Assembly: GCF_023534745.1 (NCBI RefSeq)
Contig: NZ_JAMHJQ010000015.1
Coordinates: forward strand, 175,836 to 239,835
Reading direction: 5' to 3'
Length of the DNA: 64,000 nt
From: Streptomyces sp. 35G-GA-8
Lineage (GTDB): Bacteria > Actinomycetota > Actinomycetes > Streptomycetales > Streptomycetaceae
The notes below the pieces were generated by a model that saw only the letters and a program-made list of their open reading frames with translations, searched no databases and had not been told where the DNA came from. Position 1 is the first letter of the stretch, and the number at the start of each line of letters is the position of its first letter. A program made the position numbers and the translations under genes. This document shows positions 51,210 to 64,000 of the stretch, piece by piece.

Positions 51210-54038
51210 CTACGCGGGAGACTCCCCGCGGATCACCGCGAGCACTCCATCGAGTTCGTCGGCCTTGACCAGGACGTCGCGGGCCTTGGAGCCTTCGCTC
51301 GGGCCGACGATGTTCCTCGATTCCATGAGGTCCATCAGCCGGCCGGCCTTGGCGAAGCCGACCCGCAGCTTCCGCTGAAGCATCGAGGTCGAACCGAATT
51401 GTGTGGAGACCACCAGTTCGGCCGCCTGGCAGAGAAGGTCGAGATCGTCGCCGATGTCCTCGTCGATCTCTTTCTTCTTCGCCGTGCCGACCACGACATC
51501 GTCCCGGAAGACCGGTGCCATCTGATCCTTGCAGTGCTGGACGATCGCCGCGACCTCGTCCTCGGTGACGAAGGCGCCCTGCATACGGGTCGGCTTGTTC
51601 GCTCCCATCGGAAGGAAGAGGCCGTCTCCCTTCCCGATCAGCTTCTCCGCGCCCGGCTGATCGAGGATGACCCGGCTGTCCGCCAGGGAGGATGTCGCGA
51701 ACGCCAGCCGCGAGGGCACGTTCGCCTTGATCAGACCGGTGACGACATCGACCGAAGGACGCTGGGTGGCCAGCACCAGATGGATCCCGGCGGCACGGGC
51801 CAACTGGGTGATGCGGACGATCGAGTCCTCGACGTCACGCGGCGCGACCATCATCAGGTCCGCCAGCTCGTCCACGATCACCAGCAGATACGGATACGGC
51901 GACAGCTCACGCTCGCTGCCCTCCGGAGCCATGGCCTTGCCGTCGCGCACGGCCTTGTTGAAATCATCGATATGGCGGTACCCGTATGCCGCGAGGTCGT
52001 CGTAGCGAAGGTCCATCTCCCGTACGACCCACTGCAGCGCCTCGGCCGCGCGCTTGGGGTTGGTGATGATCGGCGTCATCAGATGCGGGATGCCCTCGTA
52101 CGCGGTCAGCTCGACCCGCTTGGGGTCGACAAGGACCATCCGGACGTCCTCCGGGGTCGCCCGGACCATCACCGACGTGATGAGGCAATTGATGCAGGAC
52201 GACTTTCCTGAGCCGGTCGCGCCCGCGACCAGTACGTGCGGCATCTTCGCGAGGTTGGCCATCACATAGCCGCCCTCGACGTCCTTGCCGAGCGCGACCA
52301 GCATCGGATGGTCGTCCTCGGCCGCGTCCGCGAGCCGCAGTACGTCACCGAGGTTGACCATCTCCCGGTCGGTGTTCGGGATCTCGATGCCGACCGCGGA
52401 CTTGCCGGGGATCGGCGAGATGATCCGTACGTCGGGGCTGGCGACGGCGTACGCGATGTTCTTGGTGAGGGCGGTGATCCGCTCGACCTTCACGGCCGGG
52501 CCCAGCTCCACCTCGTACCGCGTGACCGTCGGGCCCCGGGTGAAGCCGGTGACGGCCGCGTCGACCTTGAACTCCTTGAAGACATTGGTGAGGGAGGCGA
52601 CGACGGCGTCATTGGCGGCGCTGCGCGTCTTGCCCGGACCGCCGCGCTCCAGCAGATCGAGCGAGGGCAGCGAGTAGGTGATGTCCCCGCGGAGCTGGAG
52701 CTGTTCGGCGCGCGGCGGCAGCGGCTTGTCACGCGCCGGCGGCGGCTTGGTCAGATCCGCGACACCGGCCGCGCCGGCGGGCGCCCGCTCGGCCTCACGC
52801 GCCGTCGGCAGGGGTACGGAGGGCTCCGCCGCGTCCTCGACCGGCTGCTCTTCGAGGGGCGCCTGCCGCTCTCCTGGTCGCTGCCCCGGCTTCCGCCCAC
52901 GGTCCACGGAGACGCTCTGGGTGAGGTCCGCGACGATCGGCGAGGGCGGCATTCCGTTGAGGACGGCACCGTCCAGCGCGGCCGCGGCGGCCGCGGCCAC
53001 ATCCACGGCGTCCATCGGGCGGTCCATGAACGGCTGCACGGAGGCCCTGCGCGGCCGGCGCCGCTGGGAGAGCGCCTCCACCTCGGCCCGGTCGGGGTCG
53101 TACTCTGCGGGGCCCCCGCCCCGGCGCGTGGCCGGACGCCGCCCGCTGGAGGGCAGCGCCTCGCGCCACTGCTCGTCGTACCGTTCGTCGTCGTCGAACC
53201 GCTCGTCGTCGAAGTGCTCCGGCTCGGGGTCGGGCCGGATGATCCCGAGCTTGGTGCCCAGCAGCCGCAGCCGCTGCGGGATGGCGGCGACGGGGGTGGC
53301 GGTGACGACCAGCAGGCCGAAGAGGGTGAGCAGCAGAAGCAGCGGTACGGCGAGGACTTCGCCCGTGGTGAAGATCAGTGGGGTGGAGGCGGCCCAGCCG
53401 ATCAGTCCGCCGGCGTCCTGTATCGCTTCCGTGCCCTCGTCGCGCCCCGGGGCCCCGCAGGCGACATGGACCAGCCCGAGCACGCCGATCACGAGCGCCG
53501 AGAGGCCGATGACGATCCGTCCGTTGGCCTCGGGCTTCTCGGGGTAGAGGATCAGCCGGACGGCGATGGCGCCGAGCAGTATCGGCACCAGCAGATCGAG
53601 CCGGCCGAAGGCTCCGGTGATGAGCATCTCGACGAGGTCGCCCACCGGTCCGCGCAGATTCGACCAGGTGCCCGCCGCGACGATGAGGGCGAGGCCGAGC
53701 AGCAACAGGGCCAGCCCGTCCTTGCGATGGGCCGGGTCGAGTCCCTTCGCTCCACGCCCTATGCCGCGGAACATCGCGCCGACGCCGTGCGCCGCTCCGA
53801 GCCAGACGGCGCGGACGAGCCGGTACACACCGCCGGTGGGGCTCGGCGCGGGTTTGGGTGCCGGCTTGGCGGCAGCCTTTTTCGCGGGAGCCTTCTTGAC
53901 CGGTGCCTTCTTGGGCGCGGTCTTCTTCGCCGCGGTCTTCTTGGCGGGCGCCTTCGCGGCACCGGTCGTACGGCCGGCCCGCGGCTTTGCGGTGCCCGCC
54001 GTGCCCTGGGAACCCTTGCCGGACGTACGTGAGGCCAT
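51210..54038 (-). CDS. ftsK: DNA translocase FtsK/SpoIIIE
   Basis: 942 residues. A Lys/Ala/Pro-rich basic leader (1-55, repeated AKK/APKK) precedes four membrane helices between about 90 and 270, a variable linker, and the motor domain with Walker [13 protein letters not shown] (about residue 610), Walker [12 protein letters not shown] and a C-terminal winged-helix gamma domain. It clears trapped chromosomes from closing septa during sporulation. ATG 54038 was chosen at [12 protein letters not shown]; no strong ribosome site is visible. Confidence 0.96.
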   Translation of the reverse strand: MASRTSGKGSQGTAGTAKPRAGRTTGAAKAPAKKTAAKKTAPKKAPVKKAPAKKAAAKPAPKPAPSPTGGVYRLVRAVWLGAAHGVGAMFRGIGRGAKGLDPAHRKDGLALLLLGLALIVAAGTWSNLRGPVGDLVEMLITGAFGRLDLLVPILLGAIAVRLILYPEKPEANGRIVIGLSALVIGVLGLVHVACGAPGRDEGTEAIQDAGGLIGWAASTPLIFTTGEVLAVPLLLLLTLFGLLVVTATPVAAIPQRLRLLGTKLGIIRPDPEPEHFDDERFDDDERYDEQWREALPSSGRRPATRRGGGPAEYDPDRAEVEALSQRRRPRRASVQPFMDRPMDAVDVAAAAAAALDGAVLNGMPPSPIVADLTQSVSVDRGRKPGQRPGERQAPLEEQPVEDAAEPSVPLPTAREAERAPAGAAGVADLTKPPPARDKPLPPRAEQLQLRGDITYSLPSLDLLERGGPGKTRSAANDAVVASLTNVFKEFKVDAAVTGFTRGPTVTRYEVELGPAVKVERITALTKNIAYAVASPDVRIISPIPGKSAVGIEIPNTDREMVNLGDVLRLADAAEDDHPMLVALGKDVEGGYVMANLAKMPHVLVAGATGSGKSSCINCLITSVMVRATPEDVRMVLVDPKRVELTAYEGIPHLMTPIITNPKRAAEALQWVVREMDLRYDDLAAYGYRHIDDFNKAVRDGKAMAPEGSERELSPYPYLLVIVDELADLMMVAPRDVEDSIVRITQLARAAGIHLVLATQRPSVDVVTGLIKANVPSRLAFATSSLADSRVILDQPGAEKLIGKGDGLFLPMGANKPTRMQGAFVTEDEVAAIVQHCKDQMAPVFRDDVVVGTAKKKEIDEDIGDDLDLLCQAAELVVSTQFGSTSMLQRKLRVGFAKAGRLMDLMESRNIVGPSEGSKARDVLVKADELDGVLAVIRGESPA

Positions 54039-54227
54039 GATGGTGAGGTTACCGTTGTGAACCGCCGGGGACACGTGTGCCCACCGCTTCACCCGTCCGT
54101 GTCGTCCACAACTCGGCAGGAAACTGACGCGGCTTCACCGGTCGCCGGGTCCCGCGACCTCGTCGGACACCGCGCTCGATTCGGACCGGTTCGGATCGAT
54201 TCGGTCAGCGTGATTCGGTCGGTTCGC

Positions 54228-54896
54228 TCAGTTCGGCGAGGGAAGTGGCGGCGAACCGCTGCCTGTCCCCGGCTCCAGCGCGTCGAGCGCCCGCCGCAGA
54301 CCGGTGAGTTTGCGCTCCAGATGGGCGGCGGTGGCCACGGCCGAGGCGTCCGCCGAATCGTCGTCCAGCTGTTTGGAGAGCGCTTCGGCCTGCTCCTCAA
54401 CTGCCGCGAGCCGCGCGGAGAGTTCGGCGAGCAGCCCGGCCGGCTCCCTGACCTCGCCCGCCCCGGCCAGCTGGAGTCTGAGCAGCTCTGCCTGCTCCTT
54501 GAGCTGGCAGTTCTTCATATACAGCTCGACGAAGACCGAGACCTTGGCGCGCAGCACCCAGGGGTCGAACGGCTTCGAGATGTAGTCCACCGCACCCGCC
54601 GCGTACCCCCGGAAGGTGTGATGCGGACCATGGTTGATGGCCGTCAGGAAGATGATCGGGATATCGCGCGTACGCTCCCGCCGCTTGATGTGCGCGGCGG
54701 TCTCGAATCCATCCATCCCCGGCATCTGGACATCCAGCAGAATGACCGCGAAGTCGTCCGTCAGCAGCGCTTTGAGCGCTTCCTCCCCTGACGATGCCCG
54801 CACCAGCGTCTGATCGAGCGCGGAGAGGATCGCCTCCAGCGCCAGCAGATTCTCCGGCCGGTCATCGACCAGGAGGATCTTGGCCTTCTGCACCAT
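54228..54896 (-). CDS. osaB: Response regulator OsaB, receiver plus coiled coil
   Basis: 222 residues. Receiver domain 5-125 with Asp55 in VILLDVQMPGMDG and Lys in YISKPFD. The output region is not a DNA-binding domain but a coiled coil (about 140-205, KEQAELLRLQLAGAG and LSARLAAVEEQAEALSKQL). From memory this matches S. coelicolor OsaB, needed for osmoadaptation and aerial growth. GAGGAGGG precedes ATG 54896. Encoded 277 bases downstream of the hybrid kinase OsaA; the gap may hold a separate promoter. Confidence 0.9.
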   Translation of the reverse strand: MVQKAKILLVDDRPENLLALEAILSALDQTLVRASSGEEALKALLTDDFAVILLDVQMPGMDGFETAAHIKRRERTRDIPIIFLTAINHGPHHTFRGYAAGAVDYISKPFDPWVLRAKVSVFVELYMKNCQLKEQAELLRLQLAGAGEVREPAGLLAELSARLAAVEEQAEALSKQLDDDSADASAVATAAHLERKLTGLRRALDALEPGTGSGSPPLPSPN

Positions 54897-55173
54897 GGCC
54901 GCCCGCCCTCCTCGCCCCGGCATGGGGCGCCCCCTGCTCGCGGAGCTCGGCGAAACACCGGGCGCCGCCCCAGGGGACGGCTCCCTTACGCCGTCCGTCC
55001 TTGTGCCGGTCATCGTAGCCGCACCCCGCCTGTCGCCACACCCTGTCACCGTTATGTCACTGTGCTCGAAGCGGAAACGCGGCGCGGGACCAGAAGGTTC
55101 CCCGGATTACGGCGCCTCACACGCCATCGGGCATATTCCGTCAGCACATCACACCGATTCGGGCACCCACCGA

Positions 55174-60717
<5,544 letters not shown>

Positions 60718-60987
60718 CGTGTCCCTCCCGCAGGGGTTGACCGTACTGCCCGAGCTGTCTCCGAAAGCCTGCCCAGTGTTTCACCATGCCCGAACCAGGC
60801 CATAACCAGTTCGGCAGCTTCGCATAGCGTCCCCGCCCCCGCAGGGTGGAAACAGCGGCGACCGGCATCCGCTCGGACAGCGAAGGTAAGTAACCTGGCA
60901 TCCGGCTGTCCAACCGTCCCGGTCCGCCCGGCAGGGGCGGTGTGGCGAAGGTACTACCACCGGGCACAAGGAGGTGCGGGGCCGATC

Positions 60988-63639
60988 ATGGCGAAGCCGG
61001 GCGTCGAAACGCGTACGAGGAGTTCTGTGATCACCGCGCGGGCGGCTGCCAGCTTCGACCCTGTCGGGCGGTCCGTCGCGACGGCCCGCGCCTTCGTCCG
61101 TGACACGCTCCAGGGATGGGGTTACTCCGACGTCGTCGATGACGCCGTCGTCCTCACCAGTGAACTCGTCACCAATGCGGTGATCCACGCCGGCACCTCC
61201 GCCGATGTGCTCTGTCTCCGTACGGAGGACGGCGTCCGGGTCGAAGTGGCCGACCGCTACCCGGAACGCGAGGTCCCCATCCAGGGCACCGGCCAGTCGT
61301 TCGGCAGCCCGGACCGCGAGAACGGCCGGGGGCTGCTGCTCTGCGCCGCCCTCGCCTCACGCTGGGGCGTCGAGTACTCCCCGACGCACAAGCAGGTGTG
61401 GTTCCAGCTCGACCTGCCCCAGCGCCAGGTGGGCACCCGCACGGCCGGCCCCGTCCTCCCCACCAGCCTGCTCCCCGTCGCCGACGAACGCGTACGGGTG
61501 GCCGTCGTCCAGATCGACCGCGGCGGCACCATCGTCAACTGGAACGAGGACGCGGAGCACCTGTTCGGGTACGCCGCCGAACAAGTCACCGGCAAGCCTC
61601 TCAACGACATCGCCGCCTGGCCGCACACCCCCGGTATCGGCACGGGTATCGTCGAGGCACTCCAACTCTCCCGCTGGGAGGGCAGTTACGGCATCCGCGG
61701 CGCCGACGGCCGGGTCATCCCCGTCTACGCCTCCCATCTGCGGGTGCGCGACACCCGCGGCGAGCCGTCCACGGTCTGCCTTCTCGTACGCGACGACGAA
61801 CGCGCCGTCATCCAGACCCCATTGCGCGCTCCCGTGACCGACACCGGCTCGGAGAGCCGGAGCACGGACCCCTTCGAGGTCTTCATCGGCTCCCCGGCCC
61901 CCGACGATCTCGACGGACTCCTCCAGCGCACGGTGGAGCGCGCCCGCGACATGCTCGACGGCGACTCGGCGTTCCTCCTCCTCGCCACCGACGACGAGAC
62001 GGAGTTGGAGGTACGGGCCTCCACCGGCCTCCCCTCCGCCCGCCAGCGCTTCGCCCGCGTCCCCGTTGAGGCCGGCACGGGCCGTTACGGCTCCGCCCGC
62101 ATGCCCGCCGTCCACGACGACCTCACGGCGGTCCCCGGGGCCGTCCCGCTGCTCAACGACACCGGCATGCGCTCGGTCGTGACCGTCCCGCTCAAGGTCG
62201 AGGGCAGACTCACCGGATCCCTGGGCGTCGCCGCCGAAGGAGCGGCCCGCTACTCCAACGAGGAGGCGCTGCGCCTCCAGTTCGCCGCGGACCGCATCGC
62301 CCTGGCCGTCGAATCGGCCCGCCTCGGCGAACTCGAACGTCTGCGCCGCGGCTCACTCTCCTTCCTTGTCGAGGCCTCGGATCTGCTCGCGGGCACGCTG
62401 GACCGCGATCAGACGCTGGCCCTGATGGCACAGATGACCGTCCCCACGCTGGCCACCTGGTGCGCCGTCTATACGATCGCCGACCAGTCGTCGGACCCGT
62501 ACCTCTCCTATGTGCTGCACGAGGACGAGGACCGCATCGACGGCCTCAAGGCCCTGCTCTCCAAGATCGACCCACCGGACCCGGTCCCCGCGCCGGGCGC
62601 CCGCATCTGGACCGCCCCGGCGGACGCGGCGCATCAGGCCGCCCTGCGCACCTCCATGCGGCAGTTGGGCAGAGGTTCGAGCCCGGTCTCCTCCGGCATC
62701 GGCACAACGCTGGCCACAGCGGCGGCGGTCGGCGGCGAGACCGTCGTGCTGCCGCTGGTCGCCCGTAACCGCGTCATCGGCATGCTGACCCTCGGCAAGC
62801 CCTCGGACGACCATTTCCGCCAGGAGATCCTGGAACTCGCCGAAGACCTCTCCCGCCGAGCGGCGCTCGCCCTCGACAACGCCCGTCTCTACTCGGAACG
62901 TACGGCCATCAGCCAGGCCCTCCAGCGCAGCCTGCTGCCGCCGGGACTTCCCCAGGTCCCCGGCGTCGAGGTGGAGGTCATCTACCGCGCGGCGGGCGAA
63001 GGCAACGAGGTGGGCGGCGACTTCTACGACCTGTTCCCGATCCGGGACGGCGCCTATGGCTTCGCCATCGGAGACGTCTGCGGTACGGGCCCGGAAGCCG
63101 CGGCCGTCACCGGCCTGGCCCGGCACGCCCTGCGTCTGCTGGCCCGCGAGGGCTTCGGCGGCCCGGCCGTCCTGGAGCGACTGAACGCGGCGATCCTCGA
63201 CGAGGGCGCCCGCAGCCGCTTCCTCACGCTGCTGTACGGCGAGTTGTGGCCCCAGGAGGACGGCAGCGCGGTCCTCAAGGTGGTATGCGCCGGCCATCCG
63301 CTCCCGCTGCGCCTGCGCCAGGACGGCACGGTCGAACCGGCAGCGGAACCGCAGCCGCTGCTGGGCGTCATGGAGGATCTGGAGCTGTACGAACAGGTGG
63401 TCACCCTCGACCCCGGAGACGTCCTTCTGTGTGTCACCGACGGGGTCACGGAACGCCGAGAGGGCACACGCATGCTGGGCGACGACGGCCTGGCCGATGT
63501 GCTGACGACCTGTACGGGCCTGACGGCCGGAGCGGTCGCCTCCCGCGTACTGCGCGCGGTGGAGCGCTTCGCCGCCGAGCCGGCCTCCGACGACATGGCC
63601 ATCCTGGCGATGCGCGTCCCTGAGCCCCACAACCCCTGA
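60988..63639 (+). CDS. osaC: Multidomain stress regulator OsaC (anti-sigma kinase, PAS, GAF, PP2C phosphatase)
   Basis: 883 residues. RsbW/HATPase_c_2 domain 1-150 (TSELVTNAVIHAG, ENGRGLLLCAALASRWGVEY), PAS about 165-270 (VVQIDRGGTIVNWNEDAEHLFGY), two GAF-like domains (about 315-460 and 480-640), and a SpoIIE-type PP2C domain (VGGDFYDLF, FAIGDVCGTGPEAA, CVTDGVTERR, SDDMAI with all metal Asp present). From memory S. coelicolor OsaC returns sigma-B to resting level after osmotic stress. AAGGAGGTG is eleven bases before ATG 60988. The huge frame opening at 54880 is a shadow of osaA. Divergent from osaA across 270 bases. Confidence 0.92.
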   Translation: MAKPGVETRTRSSVITARAAASFDPVGRSVATARAFVRDTLQGWGYSDVVDDAVVLTSELVTNAVIHAGTSADVLCLRTEDGVRVEVADRYPEREVPIQGTGQSFGSPDRENGRGLLLCAALASRWGVEYSPTHKQVWFQLDLPQRQVGTRTAGPVLPTSLLPVADERVRVAVVQIDRGGTIVNWNEDAEHLFGYAAEQVTGKPLNDIAAWPHTPGIGTGIVEALQLSRWEGSYGIRGADGRVIPVYASHLRVRDTRGEPSTVCLLVRDDERAVIQTPLRAPVTDTGSESRSTDPFEVFIGSPAPDDLDGLLQRTVERARDMLDGDSAFLLLATDDETELEVRASTGLPSARQRFARVPVEAGTGRYGSARMPAVHDDLTAVPGAVPLLNDTGMRSVVTVPLKVEGRLTGSLGVAAEGAARYSNEEALRLQFAADRIALAVESARLGELERLRRGSLSFLVEASDLLAGTLDRDQTLALMAQMTVPTLATWCAVYTIADQSSDPYLSYVLHEDEDRIDGLKALLSKIDPPDPVPAPGARIWTAPADAAHQAALRTSMRQLGRGSSPVSSGIGTTLATAAAVGGETVVLPLVARNRVIGMLTLGKPSDDHFRQEILELAEDLSRRAALALDNARLYSERTAISQALQRSLLPPGLPQVPGVEVEVIYRAAGEGNEVGGDFYDLFPIRDGAYGFAIGDVCGTGPEAAAVTGLARHALRLLAREGFGGPAVLERLNAAILDEGARSRFLTLLYGELWPQEDGSAVLKVVCAGHPLPLRLRQDGTVEPAAEPQPLLGVMEDLELYEQVVTLDPGDVLLCVTDGVTERREGTRMLGDDGLADVLTTCTGLTAGAVASRVLRAVERFAAEPASDDMAILAMRVPEPHNP

Positions 63640-63650
63640 CACAGAACACG

Positions 63651-63680
63651 AAAGGCCCCCGCCGAATGGCGGGGGCCTTT
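63651..63680. terminator. Bidirectional terminator between osaC and tRNA-Thr
   Basis: AAAGGCCCCCGCC (63651-63663), loop GAAT, GGCGGGGGCCTTT (63668-63680), 13 perfect pairs with A/T ends on both sides. It ends osaC on the plus strand and can end the tRNA transcript on the minus strand. Confidence 0.9.
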
Positions 63681-63690
63681 CGCTTACCTG

Positions 63691-63763
63691 AGCCCCAATA
63701 CGGAATCGAACCGTAGACCTTCTCCTTACCATGGAGACGCTCTACCGACTGAGCTATTGGGGC
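63691..63763 (-). tRNA. tRNA-Thr (GGT anticodon)
   Basis: A 73-base cloverleaf on the minus strand: acceptor GCCCCAA/TTGGGGC, D arm GCTC...GAGC, anticodon stem TCTCC/GGAGA with loop ATGGTAA (anticodon GGT), T arm TACGG TTCGATT CCGTA, discriminator T. CCA is not encoded. A TATGCT-like -10 lies at 63779-63784 on the minus strand. Confidence 0.95.
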
Positions 63764-63861
63764 GGGGCAACGAGATAAAGCATACACGATGATCAGACGT
63801 GCACAGCACCATCCCGAAGGGAAACGGGGGTGGAACACGGGAAACACGGAAGGGGAACGCA

Positions 63862-63895
63862 GGAATGCCCCGCACCAAAAGGTACGGGGCATTCC
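63862..63895 (-). terminator. Terminator of the rRNA operon
   Basis: Minus-strand stem GGAATGCCCCGTACC / GGTGCGGGGCATTCC with loop TTTT and one G-U pair, eleven bases after the 5S 3' end. No T-run follows. Confidence 0.8.
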
Positions 63896-63905
63896 CACAA
63901 CAATT

Positions 63906-64000
63906 GTTCGGCGGCGTCCTACTCTCCCACAGGGTCCCCCCTGCAGTACCATCGGCGCTGTGAGGCTTAGCTTCCGGGTTCGGAATGTAACCGGGCGTTT
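63906..64000 (-). rRNA. rrf: 5S ribosomal RNA, 5' end cut by the window edge
   Basis: The minus strand reads AACGCCCGGTTACATTCCGA at the edge, then the conserved AGCTAAGCC and CGCCGATGGTACTGCAGGG blocks, and ends GGACGCCGCCGAAC. About 22-25 bases of the 5' end are outside the window. The 23S and 16S genes should lie beyond. Confidence 0.93.

Overview
The window is chromosomal DNA from a Streptomyces (or a very close relative). G+C is very high, start codons are often GTG, and the gene order matches the conserved actinobacterial block hflX - rshA - dapF - miaA - miaB - gluABCD - recX/recA - lhr - nei - clgR - cinA - pgsA - rimO - ftsK - osaB/osaA | osaC. From memory this corresponds to roughly SCO5799 down to SCO5747 of S. 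coelicolor. The right edge enters an rRNA operon (tRNA-Thr, then the 3' part of 5S rRNA). No phage, IS element, CRISPR array or classical biosynthetic cluster was seen, so this is core-type chromosome with a few accessory inserts.

Layout. 0-9 kb: a class III aminotransferase with the start of a downstream gene, a secreted serine protease, a Ser/Thr kinase fused to a seven-blade WD40 propeller, the ribosome-associated GTPase HflX and an M1 peptidase. 9-17 kb: RshA, DapF, MiaA and MiaB, with small proteins including an orphan antitoxin-like protein. 17-20 kb: a TAXI-type solute-binding protein convergent with an OmpR-type two-component system. 20-24 kb: glutamate importer gluABCD, with strong hairpins on both sides of gluB. 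24-29 kb: a flavin monooxygenase carrying a TTA codon, a cysteine dioxygenase-rhodanese operon preceded by a Cys-rich leader peptide, then recX and recA. 29-40 kb: a secreted FG-GAP repeat protein, a NarL-type two-component system, a divergent cytochrome bd (cydA plus a short cydB), an AI-2E family membrane protein, DUF3046, a toroid-like protein and AraC-AzlC-AzlD. 40-54 kb: the very large helicase Lhr, a Nei-type glycosylase, ClgR, CinA, PgsA, RimO, a RodZ-like protein and FtsK. 54-64 kb: the osmoadaptation locus osaB/osaA with divergent osaC, then tRNA-Thr and 5S rRNA.

How the genes fit together. Several genes serve DNA and RNA maintenance (recA/recX, lhr, nei, ftsK, miaA/miaB, rimO, hflX). 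Others serve stress signalling (rshA, clgR, osaABC, two further two-component systems, a Ser/Thr kinase) and sulfur or nitrogen flow (cysteine dioxygenase-rhodanese, gluABCD, azlCD, dapF).

The most interesting signal is in front of the cysteine dioxygenase gene. A near-ideal promoter is followed by a short reading frame ending in CVCRPSC. Its last codons contain CCGTCCTG, which is perfectly complementary to the CAGGACGG that includes the dioxygenase Shine-Dalgarno sequence. A second hairpin competes for the same bases. This looks like a cysteine-sensing translational attenuator.
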